Shown here one piece after another: positions 35,520 to 45,530 of a DNA stretch of 64,000 nucleotides (within the stretch, counting starts at the first letter, position 1; each line of letters begins with the position of its first letter). The stretch is taken from positions 30,540,983 to 30,604,982 of the forward strand of contig CM038223.1 in NCBI GenBank assembly GCA_021442155.1, given 5' to 3'. Origin of the DNA: Cymbidium sinense (lineage: Eukaryota > Streptophyta > Magnoliopsida > Asparagales > Orchidaceae). Both the position numbers and the translations under genes were made by a program. The notes beneath the pieces are model-generated. The model was given only the letters and a program-made list of their open reading frames with translations, did no database searches and was not told the origin of the DNA.

Positions 35520-36869
35520 TGATCGCTCAGAAAAAATATCTTTGAGGATGTGTCCCAACATCTTTGCAAGAGATGGGTAGGAGTATATTTTTTTCATGAG
35601 GAAGATTGACATATATTCAACTAGATTTCCCCTAATATCATGTTAGGGTTTATTTAGATTTGGGTTATACTTCTTATGAATGCAGGAATTCATAGTTATT
35701 TACCCTTCTTACAGTAGTAAGAGAGCAACCTCGATTAAGATTGGAAATAAACATATCAATCTAATATGCATTTGATGTCTTAAAGGTATATTGTGGTTCA
35801 GATGACCATCTAAAAGGAAATAAGAGTGTAATCCTGATAAGGATCCCATGATTCTGTCATCTCAGGGCTATGCTTTTCTAACTTACCAACATCAGAGAAG
35901 CATAGTCGTAATATCTAGGGAATCTAATTATAGCCATGGGTTGCCTCATTCAGGTATCCCTAGTAGACTTAGAATTTTAGTGTAAGTGGTTTAAGAGTGC
36001 TCACATGGTGAACAAATTATAAGATATTTTAATGTGAATAGATGTTCACATGGAAAATGAATATAAGGTTGGGCTTACATCCCTTTGGAATGAAAAAAAT
36101 TAAGGTTATCCACAAAATAGATGAATGTGAATTTTTTTGTGTGGTGAATAAATTATGTGGTGTTCACATAACAAACAAACAAATGTTCACATGAACAAGA
36201 GGCTAAGTATATATCACTTTAGAATGCTAAAACATTAAGGTTAAAGTACCCTTTTTTTATTATCTTTTATTTAAGGGGCAATGCCTCGATGCTGGAATAT
36301 GGGGCCTATGTGCCACTGCTTAGGCGGTAGTCTCGGTATACATGTGAGATGTGAAGTTCAGCACCTCGGCACTGCATGGGTAGCACCACGGTGCTAGAAT
36401 TATTGGTTCATTTCACCATTTGAATAGTGTCACAGTGTTGCCTTATAGCCCTGCGACACTAGTTAAGATTCTTGAGAGTTGTATAGAGATTAAAGGAGAA
36501 ACACCAACCTCATTTTAATGGGCACCGCAGTGCTAGGTTAGAGCACCATGGAGCTTTTCATACATGTCAATTAGGAAATTTATTATAATTAAACTTATCT
36601 TTTTGATTGCATAGTAATTGATGGGATAGGCAAACCAATGCCTCGGTGCTACATGTGTGCGCCATAGTGCTAATGCCATGTTTTGCAACCTGAGAGGCCA
36701 GTGCTTGGGTGCCATGTTTGTCCATCACAGTACTAAGCCTGATTTATAAATAGGGAGGGGGCTTAGTGTTGTTCATGATTTTCATTCAGCAGTCTCTCTC
36801 CTTATATAATTTCTTTCTCTCTATTTCTCTCTCTTAGTTATATTCTTCTCTCTAGTTAAGGTATTCATC
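35520..36869 (+). mobile_element. U-family LTR / 5' region, copy c
   Basis: Starts TGATCGCTCAGAAAAAA and is collinear with 44,029-45,530: 'CATCTTTGC.A.GAGAT', 'TTACAGTAGTAAGAGAGCA', 'CTCGATTAAGATTGG', repeated 'GGTTGGGCTTACATCCCTTTGG' blocks (36,066), then palindromic GCACC/GGTGC motifs at 36,359-36,730, a TATA box, and ORF1. I infer it is the 5' LTR plus a short leader of an Ogre-like element, because the same order precedes ORF1 in both copies. No primer-binding site and no LTR 3' end were recognised between the TATA box and the ORF1 ATG, which leaves little room for a standard R/U5/PBS. Confidence 0.6.
36743..36752 (+). promoter_or_regulatory. TATA box upstream of ORF1
   Basis: TTTATAAATA followed by a G-rich stretch. 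About 30-45 bp downstream lies a plausible CA-type start region (GTTCATGATTTTCATTCAGC), then a CT-rich leader ending at the ORF1 ATG (36,870), giving a leader of roughly 90 nt. In the second copy the leader (TTTTCATTCAGCGGTCCC) is conserved, while the TATA box is degenerate. Confidence 0.6.
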
Positions 36870-38025
36870 ATGCCTCTCAAGGGTGGTGGGCAAGAAGAGA
36901 GCATCCAACAATACCAGCAAACTCATTAGTGTTAATGCTGAGAAGTGGTATCATCATGCCCATGTCCACAAAATTTGATCCCGGAGAAGAGTTTTCAGAA
37001 TCCGAGCAATAGTGTCAAAAGGGTGATCATGAGATGAGGATGGGCCAAATTGGCCTACGATAATAGCTCATGTGTTATCCTAGTGGTGTGTTAGTTCTTC
37101 GCATATTAAGTGAATGCCAAGACAACGAAGCATATGTATGGGGGAAACTAGTAAGTTTCAAAAGCACTGCTACTAATGCATATTATAATCTCCAAGATAT
37201 TAATTATGATCAATATCTTGCTTATTAAAATGATCATCCCAATTTTGATGAGATTCATCATTTTCTTTCTAGTGGAAAGCAAATGTGCAATGGAAATGAT
37301 GGGAGGAAAGAATTATCAACATTCTTGCCACTCGTTTCACTATTGAATCTAAGGCTTAGCACTATTTCATTTTTGCCGAGATTATGCCCACTAGTAATAT
37401 TAGTGAGGTTACTAAAGATAAGGTTATTTTAAATTTTTTTATTCACAGGGGATTTACGATCGATATCGAGAAAGTTATTTATAATTATATTTGTAATATT
37501 TTGAAGGGGAGTACTACTATCAGGTACAATCACCCTTCTTTGATTTATGGTTCATGTGTCAAGGTAGAAGTGGTAGGGGTGGCCTGATGAAGAAATACTC
37601 ATTTAGAAGGATCCTCTAATAAGGAAGATAAGTGGGGGATTTAGGCTGAGGTTTCAAATAGGGGAAAGCTCATGTGAATTTTTATATTACAAGTCCCCAA
37701 TCTTCAAAGTCCCTGGTGGAACAAGTCCAAGAAATTCATAGTCAGGTCATGGACTTAAGAAAAAGGCAGATCAGAGTAGTCATAGATAGAAGATTCAAGA
37801 GCCCATGTTTGACTATCATATGGGTCAATAGTACTTGCAATTCTCTTACATTGCTTAGTTCAACATTGCACTGGTCAACATGTTCTAGAACTATAGTCTT
37901 ATAGATCTGAGCTAGGTCCCCTTCCCTATGGAACCTCAATATCAGCCTTGTGTAATTACTCCATCAGTATCAAGCACAAAGGAGGAAGAAGAAAAAGAGA
38001 AGGGTGACAAGTATGATTTTTAGTT
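36870..38025 (+). pseudogene. ORF1, 'putative plant transposon protein'-like, full length but broken
   Basis: An accessory gene upstream of gag. Starts MPLKGGGQEE; a basic N-terminus is usual for the family. Then, across frames: AYVWGKLVSFKSTATNAYYN (37,130-37,190), QDINYDQYLAY, 'WEERIINILATRF' (37,303-37,340), MPTSNISEVTKDKVILNFFI (37,384-37,445) and GFTIDIEKVIYNYICNILKG, then HPSLIYGSC to 37,558. The order 'LLPT.H.S.VTKD.AIL...I..G..IDVG.VI...I........HPSLI' is the conserved core of the plant transposon-protein domain (from memory, Pfam PF20167). The tail is acidic (STKEEEEKEKGDKYDF, stop about 38,025). Its function is unknown even in intact relatives. Frameshifts near 36,990, 37,280 and 37,590 kill it. 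Confidence 0.72.
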
Positions 38026-38777
38026 TCCCTTATTTTTTACTTTCCATATTCTATACTTTTCACCTTTTTTTGTAATTTATAGTTTATAATTTGTCCTTTT
38101 TAAAAAGTTTAAAAATAAAATTTCCTTTTTTATTATTTTTGTGTTATATGCTTGTATGTGATTAACATTGTTGGTTTATCACTCTATGATTTAAATAAAA
38201 AATTCAAACATATTTGAACATATTCATAAAAAATGAAATCTGAGTGATAACACCTCGTCTCTATGAACCAGCACCTTGGCACTCTAAAAAGATTAAAAGG
38301 CCAAATAGCTTGGCGATGTGGTGCTGACCTTGTAGCATCATGGCACTGGGGTGATATATTTTCCCCCTTAGCAAAAAAAAATTTTAAGTCCTTTTTACTT
38401 GTGTTAGAGAGATATAGTGCTAAGGCGTTGGACTTTGGCATTATGACACTAGAGGATTTTATAATGCAAAGCACTCTTCTCCATTGTTCCAGATCTATGA
38501 TCGATGGAGGGGAGGGTTTTTCATCTCACTGGAATAAAGTTCAATGGGGAAGATCTTCAAATCTATAATATTCTTTTCCTCACTAGATCCAAGATCAATA
38601 GTGGGATTATAATTTAATAGTATTTTTAAGGTAAAATGATGTAAATCTCTTACCCATATAGATTGTCTCAGAATAAAAAAAAGATTGCTGGGGGAGAAAC
38701 TCTAACATTGGAGTGCAGTGAGAGTATTAGTAGTCTGAGAGAAAAAAAGGGAGGGAAGCAGTGGACTGGACACTACT

Positions 38778-38788
38778 ATTTATACCAG
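38778..38788 (-). promoter_or_regulatory. TATA box of a minus-oriented LTR fragment
   Basis: On the minus strand GGTATAAATAGTAGTGTCC, followed within 35 bp by a CT-rich stretch (CTTCCCTCCCTTTTTTTCTC). The same palindrome-TATA-pyrimidine arrangement occurs at 35,141 and 36,743. Confidence 0.5.
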
Positions 38789-38920
38789 TGTTCTTCATAG
38801 TTATTCCCTCTCAATAGAGTGTGCATGACCTCAACGCAAAGATCATAGCATCATGGCACTGTACCATAATTTTAACAGTTGCTATCAATAGTTACTCTTT
38901 TAGAAGGGAAGGTCAATACC

Positions 38921-38923
<3 letters not shown>

Positions 38924-38982
<59 letters not shown>
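38924..38982. repeat. (TA)n microsatellite
   Basis: About 29 TA dinucleotides without interruption. No coding role: the short open frame through it is an artefact of the repeat. Confidence 0.97.
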
Positions 38983-38984
<2 letters not shown>

Positions 38985-40416
38985 TGAATTAAATTTCTCC
39001 CAAATGAATGTGTCATGTCATTAAGACATGTTTCATTCATTGCTTTACATATCTATTAGTTGTAGCACACATATATAGATATAACTAAGAAGGGAATTAA
39101 AACATCTGATGTATTACTCCCATAATATTCACTTATTACATTAATACAAAGATAGTTTACATGTGAAAATTTTAGTTACAATAGTTGCCTAGATTTCTCT
39201 AATGCAAAGAAAATATTTATGAGCTCTATATGCCATAGTAGCCTATCTCTCTCCTACCCCATGGAGATGTTGAAGGGTAGCTTCCTAATCATACTCCAAT
39301 GAAGAAAGGATTTGTTCAAGTTTGGATGCTTGGGCATCTACCTATGAGCGATCTTCTTTTATGGCTGTAACAGCTTGTTTGATCATAAATCTCTTTTCTA
39401 TAAAATATTATCTCCTCTACTATAGTTATCTTAATTCATCAAAGATATCGAGCAGTTCCATTTGTACTCCGGAAAGCTCCCTTTTAAAATATCTCAAGGC
39501 TTTGAGACTGTGCTCTAGATCTTGGCGAATTAGGGAGACTTAATGTGAAATAGTATTTATTGATGATTTTGTATTAGTAAATGTATCTGATAAGACATCA
39601 TTATAGGTAACGTGCAAAGAGAATAGTTCCAATTCAACACCTCTATAGAGGGATTCTCATAACTAAAATTCTTCTATTTTAACACCTAGAGCGAAAGCAA
39701 AATCTAGTAAAGAATTTGCCTCCACACATAAGCTAGACAACTTAGGAAAAACTTCTAAGTTGACACTTAGAAGCAGTTGATGCAAGTCCACTATTATATG
39801 ATATAAGCATTTTGAAGGACTACCATGCAAGGGAGTTGAAGCCCTCGGGTGTATTCTGAAAATAAAATATAAAATTTCTAGGCCAGATAACTGCCTTTGA
39901 ACTATATGTTTCGAACTAGAGATAGGGTAACTTTTGCACAAGAAACCAAATCTAAGGAGTCATCTCGGGTTATACTCACCATCACCCAAGTTGAATCTAA
40001 TAAAAGTGGCTCAGAACTAGTAGCCATAGTTCAAGACTCCTCTATATATGCACATTTGTTCTGGTATATATATGATCAGTACTAATAGGTTGAATGAATA
40101 TTGGAGAAATTATAGTAGTATATATGGATAATACTAGTGTGACATCACTCTCCTTCTACTTTGTTAGTGGTTTAGCTACTATTGGTGAGTTAGCTACTAC
40201 TAGCGAGGTAGGGATATTAATAGAGTAGTCTATTTCTACAACTCGTATATTAGAATTAACTGGTGGGGGGTTGTAGAGGTCCTTATCATCTTTCTCTTGG
40301 GTATCTACATTTTGTTATCATCATTTCCTACTAATTTGTTGGTCTTCTAATGCTCTTTTAGAAGCATTAGTCATATGTGGCATAGATTGAACTGATCTAG
40401 TCTTTTGCATTTTATG

Positions 40417-40435
40417 GTTGTATATGTGAAAGCCT
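40417..40435. repeat. 19-bp target-site duplication of the LINE fragment (left copy)
   Basis: GTTGTATATGTGAAAGCCT occurs at 40,417-40,435 and again, identical, at 40,684-40,702, on either side of the LINE fragment. The homologous uninterrupted site is at about 61,804-61,822 (minus strand, ATTGTATATATGAAAGCCT). Confidence 0.92.
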
Positions 40436-40683
40436 TAGATGGTTTGGCCACATAAAGCGTCGGCCGTCTGATGACCCGATTAGGAGAGTAGATGCATTAG
40501 ATTTTTCTTATGTTAAGAAAGGTAGAGGTAGACCTAAAAGACTTGGTTAAGATGTATAAAAAATGATCTTAGTATACTCAAATTAAATGAGAATTTGACA
40601 CATAATAGGACACAATGGAGACGAAGGATTCATGTAGCCGACCCCACCTAGTGGGATTAAGGCTTGTTGTTGTTGTTGTTGTT
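40436..40683 (+). mobile_element. RTE-type LINE, 5'-truncated 3' end with (TTG)n tail
   Basis: About 250 bp encoding the last part of an RTE-like ORF2. LRWFGHIKRRPSDDPIRRVD is followed by a GRGRPKRLG stretch and, after a frameshift, TQWRRRIHVADPT. This is the conserved C-terminal end of plant RTE LINEs. The element ends in a (TTG)n simple repeat (40,664-40,689), the tail type of this clade, which overlaps the right target duplication. Severe 5' truncation is typical of LINE integration. The flanking 19-bp duplication is perfect, while the surrounding gene is heavily mutated, so this insertion is younger than much of the host decay. Confidence 0.88.
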
Positions 40684-42729
40684 GTTGTATATGTGAAAGC
40701 CTAGTTCCAAGAACAAAGAGAACAAATCATGAATCCACATTAACCATAAATGATGGACTCTTGTATGAGTCTTTTGTGGAGCTATATAGAAATTAGAGCA
40801 AGTCCCCAAGTGAATTATGAATGTTCATGCTATAGAGGCTACCGATAAAGGGACTGCTAGTGGATGTGCACCCAAAGAATGAGTATATATTATATCCATT
40901 ATTGATGGTTAGTTTGTATATAGGAGTAGCCTGAGTAAGTTCGAACAGTCTTGCCACCATATTGGGGTTGTTGCCTTCTAGGATTACAAATTCATGGTAA
41001 TGATAGCATTGCTAGGTGGGTCTCAGCTCACTAAGATATTCTACAAAGTATTTATATTTCAATTTTGATGATAGCAATGGGGTGCCTCTATAAATGCGAG
41101 AATCTATAAATTTCAATCCCATACTTTGAATATACAAACTATAGAAGAATGATTTAAGGATAATTTGAAAGTGATCTATCATGCTCACTAGGGTGAACAT
41201 GAAGGTTCATATCTAATTTCTTTTTATGGAGACTGTAGCTCTATTAAATTGCATCATCATGCCAAACTTTAGCATTCTAAAATAGGATGGTGTCTCAGAA
41301 TAACTAAAGGCTCCTAAAATATAAGCATGAATCCATCCATGTAGATAATGCTAAGTGGAATCCACATCATAGCATCATGAATTGGTCATGACATTTTCAC
41401 TACCTTACCCATGATATAAGAAGGTCAGTGCTACGAGTGCCAATGATATCCTTTAACCACAAGCGAGTAGTCTATTGTGCCTAGAAAATACAAAGTTAAC
41501 ATAGCCAAGTGGTAATAAATGTTATTAAAGATAGCTCATCATCAATATTATGTCTTAATATCTTATGATAATCAACACTTTCTTTTAGTTCAAATTTAGT
41601 ACTATTAGGTGTATGGAATCCATTGTGAAATGGGTCCTCTAGCCATGAGAAATGTGATAGATGTACCTCTTAAGAAGGAAGGTTTCTAACCATGTATCTA
41701 GAGTGATCATATTCCAACGTCTATGACATATACTCCATTCTTAGATAGTCTTTAATAATGAGTTAAGGCATGATGCAGTCCTAAAGAATATATGTAACTA
41801 CCTCTCCCATGTTGGCCATCTGACTAGCATTGGAAAAGCTATCTGGTGGGATGCATTCTTCATAGCGAGTCCCAATAACTGAAAGTTCTACTATATCTTG
41901 CATTTCTACCATAGATATTATCATCTCATGTGGACCAATCAACCATGTATTGGTGGCCTTATCCTAGTGTTCTAATATAGTTCCAACCTATGTGAAAGGA
42001 AGATGACTATAGTCAAAGAGTGAAGTGTAGACTACTTGAAATATGCCAGCCCTTCTGAGAACATCATCATGCATCTCTAAGTGGTGTTGAACCCAGTATA
42101 TGTACCTATTGACATTTGATAATGCAATGTCAAATACTAACTTTGAGTCCCAATTTTTTTACTACATGATGTAATATATAGTAACCCAGTAGCCAGACTA
42201 TGCTTGTAGGTAGCATAGTGCATTCAGCTAGCTAGAAAACATTATGATCGCCAAAGTTAAGCTGATCTACAACTCACTCTAAAGAGATATAATGACTATG
42301 CTCAATTTTAAAATACCAGTTAACTAGTCAATTGGTTCATAGATAACTGGAGACTATGTGTCAAATTGTGGGCGACATGATGATTGAAAAAAAAGAGTCT
42401 TTAAAAATCTCTCTTCCTCTTAACATATCTTAGTGGCATGATAGCCTGTCTTGTATCCTAGCTATACTACATGGATTATGGGCTTTAATAATAGCCCATA
42501 TCTGCTCTTCAGTAGACTTAGTAGAAGGCATATCATCTGGAATTTCTTAAATAAACATGGTAGCTAATCTGAAATATATTTGTAATAGAGAAGCACATAG
42601 CTTTTAAAAGTTTTATAAATCAACATCAATGACTAAATTTATTCATGAGCTATGCTTATGGTCTTTTTCATTTTAATATTTTATGTAAGTTTATATTTAA
42701 GCTCGCTCCGCTTTGTTATATTGAAATCT

Positions 42730-43110
42730 AATTTTAGGTGTAGATCTGACCCCTTAGAGTATGATGGATCTAATTTGGCCCCTTTGGGCATGATGGATCT
42801 TAGTTTGATTTAGATTCTACCTCTTTGGGCATGATGGATCTTAGTTTAATTTATATTTGGCCCCTTTGGGCATTATGAATCTTATTTTAGTTTAGATCCC
42901 TTTATGTATGATGGAATCTAAATTTAGGTTTTGGATTCTCCCTTTTGATCATTTTAGTTTTGATCTAGCCTTTTTTGGTATGATGGATCTTTGATTAATT
43001 TAGATCTAACCCTTATGGGTGTGATGGAATCTAAATTTTGATTTTGGATCCAACCCCTTTGGGCAAGTTGGATCTGATCCAGCCCTTTTGGGCATGATGG
43101 ATTTAGATTT
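42730..43110 (-). repeat. About 40-bp tandem repeats in the integrase-PMD spacer (inverted copy)
   Basis: Around nine diverged units with the core 'CCCTTTGGGCATGATGGATCT' (plus strand reading), separated by 'TAGTTTAATTTAGAT'. The same array, reverse complement, lies at 53,640-54,170 between integrase and the PMD gene of copy 2. It belongs to the hypervariable 3' region seen in Tat elements. Confidence 0.8.
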
Positions 43111-43225
43111 AATTTGTTCAATTAAACAGTGTTTTCTTTTGATAAGAATCTTGCTTTCCTAGGTATATAAAATTTCCCCTATTTATAGGGGAATTTCTCA
43201 TTGAAATGAGAATATTTTTTCATAG

Positions 43226-43735
43226 TTACGCAAAATATCTTTTGAGATATTGTACATTTACAAGGGGTATATGCCTGATGCATTTTGCATTGATAAGATG
43301 ATAAACTCCACCTTCATATACTTTTTTGATAATATAGGGGTCCCTCCCAATTTAGATCAAATTTTCCACCAATTTATTGATGTGGAATGATGGGCGTTCT
43401 TCATACCAATACTAGTTCTTCTATTTTGATGCTTCTTGGGTGAACCATAAGATCATGAGCTTGGATCATTCTTGCTCTATATACTTCAAGATTTTATTGG
43501 GCTTGTAGTCGCATTTCATCTAAGGCTTCAAGCTCTTCATATCATATTTGAATTTTCTTCTTCTATTGAAAGTTCTTTTTAAACTTCTAAACGGAATGAA
43601 GGTAATTCTACTTCAAGGGAAATTATTTCTTCTGCTCCAAAGACTAAAGAGTATAGTTTTGCCTCAGTAGTAGTTTTATAAGTGGTATGTTATGTCCATA
43701 ATGCTTCTATTAATTTATTGTGCCACAGTCATTTA
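43226..43735 (-). pseudogene. Integrase C-terminus of the inverted, deleted element
   Basis: Read right to left it matches 53,010-53,514 of copy 2: the 'LIE.LWTYRTTYKT' segment, an 'LE...RNAT..P' region, 'PFIIK', and the end at TAA 43,228-43,226 after 'RYFA'. It lacks the zinc-binding part and the catalytic core. Directly upstream (43,736) it is fused to gag, so the intervening protease, RT, RNase H and integrase core were removed in one deletion. Confidence 0.75.
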
Positions 43736-44028
43736 TTTTTCATGGTGGTTGTCGGGACCTTCTGACAACTAGCCACTTAGTACCTTCATACTTAAAGCCT
43801 TATTATCAGTGCTTACCAAACATTAAATGCCCAGACCTTGAGTTTTGTTCAAGGTAGGAATGATATTTTTTAATGTTCCCACCTCTCTTTGAGTGAGAAC
43901 TTATTAGGTTGGTGACTTGGATCGCTAGCTTCTCTATTTTTCATTAAAGGTTTCTATTTTCAACAACCTTCAAGACTTTATAGATTTTGGAAGAGACGGT
44001 CTCCTTCTTTTGTGGTCGATTCTGTGAT
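43736..44028 (-). pseudogene. gag N-terminal fragment of the inverted, deleted element
   Basis: Matches 28,705-28,990 of copy 1 on the opposite strand: 'TCTTCCAAAATCTA', AAGTCTTGAAGGTTGTTGAAA, ATAGAAACCTTTAA, a 'GAGGTGGGAA.ATT' stretch and 'GTTGTCAGAAGGTC' type text. It ends at about 43,736, where the sequence jumps to integrase. On its other side a plus-oriented U-family LTR begins at 44,029, so copy 2 appears to have inserted into this gag. Confidence 0.75.
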
Positions 44029-44579
44029 TGATCACTCAGAAAAAAAAACTTTAAGGATGTGCTCTGCCATCTTTGTGGGATAAGTAATAGTATATTTTTT
44101 TCATAAGGTAGATTGATATATATTTAACCAGATTTCCTCTAACATTTAGGTTAGAGTTTATTTTGATCTAGCTTCTACTTCTTATGGCTGTAGGCCTCTA
44201 TAGTTAATTACCCCTCTTACCGTAGTAAGAGAGCACTCTCGATTAAGGTTAGAAATAAATATATCTATCTAATATTAAATTGGTATCTTAGAAGTGTGTG
44301 TGGCTCAGATGACTATCTAGAAGGAAATATTTGTGTAAACTTGATCAAGATCTCATAGTTCCATCATCCCGGGATTACATTATTCCAGCCTACCAACATC
44401 AGAAGGACATAGTTGTAATGTTTGGAGAATCTGATTATCAGCTATGAGTTGCCTCATTTCAGGTATTCCAAGTAAACTTAAAATTTTAGTGTAAGTAGTG
44501 CAAGAGAATTCACGAGGTAAACAAATTATAATGTGTTCCATAGAGAATAGGCAGATGTTCACATTGTGAATGAATATAA

Positions 44580-44890
44580 GGCTGGGCTTACATCTCTTTA
44601 GAATGCCAAAATTAGGGTTGTCTTACATGGTGTACAGATATGAGTTTATTCACATGTTGAATAAATTATGGGGTGTTCAAATGGTGAACAAATAGGAGGC
44701 TAGGCTTACATCCCTTTGGAATGCCAAAATTAGGGTTTCCCTACATGGTGGATGGATATGAATTTGTTCACATGACAAATCAATTATGGGGTGTTTGTAT
44801 GGTGAATGAATAGATGTTTACATGTGATCAAATAGGAGGTTGGGCTTACATTCTTTTGGAATGCTAAAATTAGGGTTGTCTGCATATTAG
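44580..44890. repeat. Tandem repeat, about 125-bp units in U-family LTR of copy 2
   Basis: Units carry GGCTTACATC..TTTGGAATGC, AAAATTAGGGTT, 'ACATGGTG.A..GATATGA.TT' and 'TTATGGGGTGTT'. Starts near 44,583, 44,701 and 44,842. A diverged pair is seen at 36,066 and 36,199 in copy c. Confidence 0.55.
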
Positions 44891-45419
44891 GTAGACATTG
44901 TGTTGTTTGCATAGAAAATGAATAAAATTTTCAATTTTTTTTAATAATACATAAAATTCTCATTTTAAGACCCAACACCTAAGCGCTAGGATCCAGCACC
45001 ATGATGTTGTGATGATGGAGCCTGCTGAGGCATGACACGACCGATAAAGCGGAGGCGCTTCTACTGCGCACTGGTGCTCTTATTATTGGCCATTTGTTCA
45101 TTTGAATAGCATTGTGGCACCACCTTGTAGTACTATAGGATTGGTCAAGATTTTGAATAGACATATAGTGGGTTTTAAGGGGAAACAACAGCCTCATTTT
45201 AATGAGCACCACAACACTGAGTCTGAGTGTTGTGCTCTTTTTGTGCATGTCAGTTATGAATATTTATTATGATAATTCAATATTTTTAACCACATAGTAA
45301 CTGGCTGGTTGAGTGACCAACCCTTTTAGCTCTGGATGCATGAGTCATGGCACTGAGGTTGTGTTCTGTAACCTGAGAGGGCAGTGATGCTGGGTTTGGG
45401 CACCATAGCGCTAGGCCCT

Positions 45420-45432
45420 AATTTATAATTTG
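45420..45432 (+). promoter_or_regulatory. Degenerate TATA-like box upstream of ORF1, copy 2
   Basis: AATTTATAATTTG stands where copy c has the intact TTTATAAATA box. The downstream leader, including TTTTCATTCAGCGG, is well conserved to the ATG at 45,531. Confidence 0.35.
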
Positions 45433-45530
45433 AGGCCTAGGTTTTTAAGGATTTTCATTCAGCGGTCCCTTCCCTTTATGAATTTTCTTTCTCTTTAGCT
45501 ATTCTTATTTTCAAATTTTCACTATTAATC

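Larger units (their letters stand above)
38026..39240. other. Post-ORF1 AT-rich sequence and U-family LTR fragments
   Basis: 38,026-38,230 is AT-rich trailer after ORF1. 38,249-38,470 holds several GCACC/GGTGC-type motifs (CAGCACCTTGGCACTC, GGTGCTGACC, TAGCATCATGGCACTG, AGTGCTAAGGCG), like the U3 part of the U family. 38,500-38,800 reads on the minus strand as a TATA box followed by a pyrimidine-rich leader. 38,840-38,865 has another motif upstream of that box. I interpret this as pieces of at least one minus-oriented U-family LTR. Limits are uncertain. 39,000-39,240 shows nothing recognisable. Confidence 0.4.
39250..42531 (-). pseudogene. Plant mobile domain (PMD)-like gene of a Tat element, inverted copy, broken
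   Basis: Reads right to left from ATG 42,531 (MPSTKSTEEQIWAIIKAHNP). It is homologous to 54,331-54,530 plus 60,128-61,863. Shared blocks: 'LNFGD.NV', LLGYYILHH (about 42,190), GSTPLRDA (other frame, about 42,070), ALVALTFLY (about 41,430). With the better text of the other copy, the middle is a PMD-type domain ('aminotransferase-like, plant mobile'). The C-terminal third (40,416-39,250) is hydrophilic and then likely coiled coil (RQDLEHSLKALRYFKREL near 39,480). The original length was probably about 1,000 residues. Many stops; a LINE fragment splits it at 40,436. It lies in sense orientation downstream of integrase and a repeat spacer. Function unknown; host PMD proteins act in silencing and development. 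Confidence 0.68.
44029..45530 (+). mobile_element. U-family LTR / 5' region of copy 2
   Basis: Starts TGATCACTCAGAAAAAA. Collinear with 35,520-36,869: 'CTTACCGTAGTAAGAGAGCA', CTCTCGATTAAGGTTAG, 'TTCCATCATCCCGGGATT', three 'GGGCTTACATC.CTTTGGAATG' units of about 125 bp (44,580-44,880), GCACC-type palindromes (44,970-45,410), a weak TATA box and the leader of ORF1. The CTCTCGATTAAGG block also occurs in the giant LTR family (54,823; 62,231), hinting at distant kinship between the two LTR families. The 3' end of the LTR and the primer site were not found. Confidence 0.6.

Noticed and set aside
35151..36740. CRISPR-like spaced repeats (palindromic AGCACC motifs)
   Set aside because: Spacing is irregular, the repeats are imperfect, and the context is a plant LTR.
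36780..36870. Primer-binding site between the TATA box and ORF1
   Set aside because: No stretch beginning TGG with a plausible tRNA 3'-end complement is present there. Not reported as a feature.
38821..39024. 67-codon frame with (IY)n repeat
   Set aside because: Produced by the (TA)n microsatellite.
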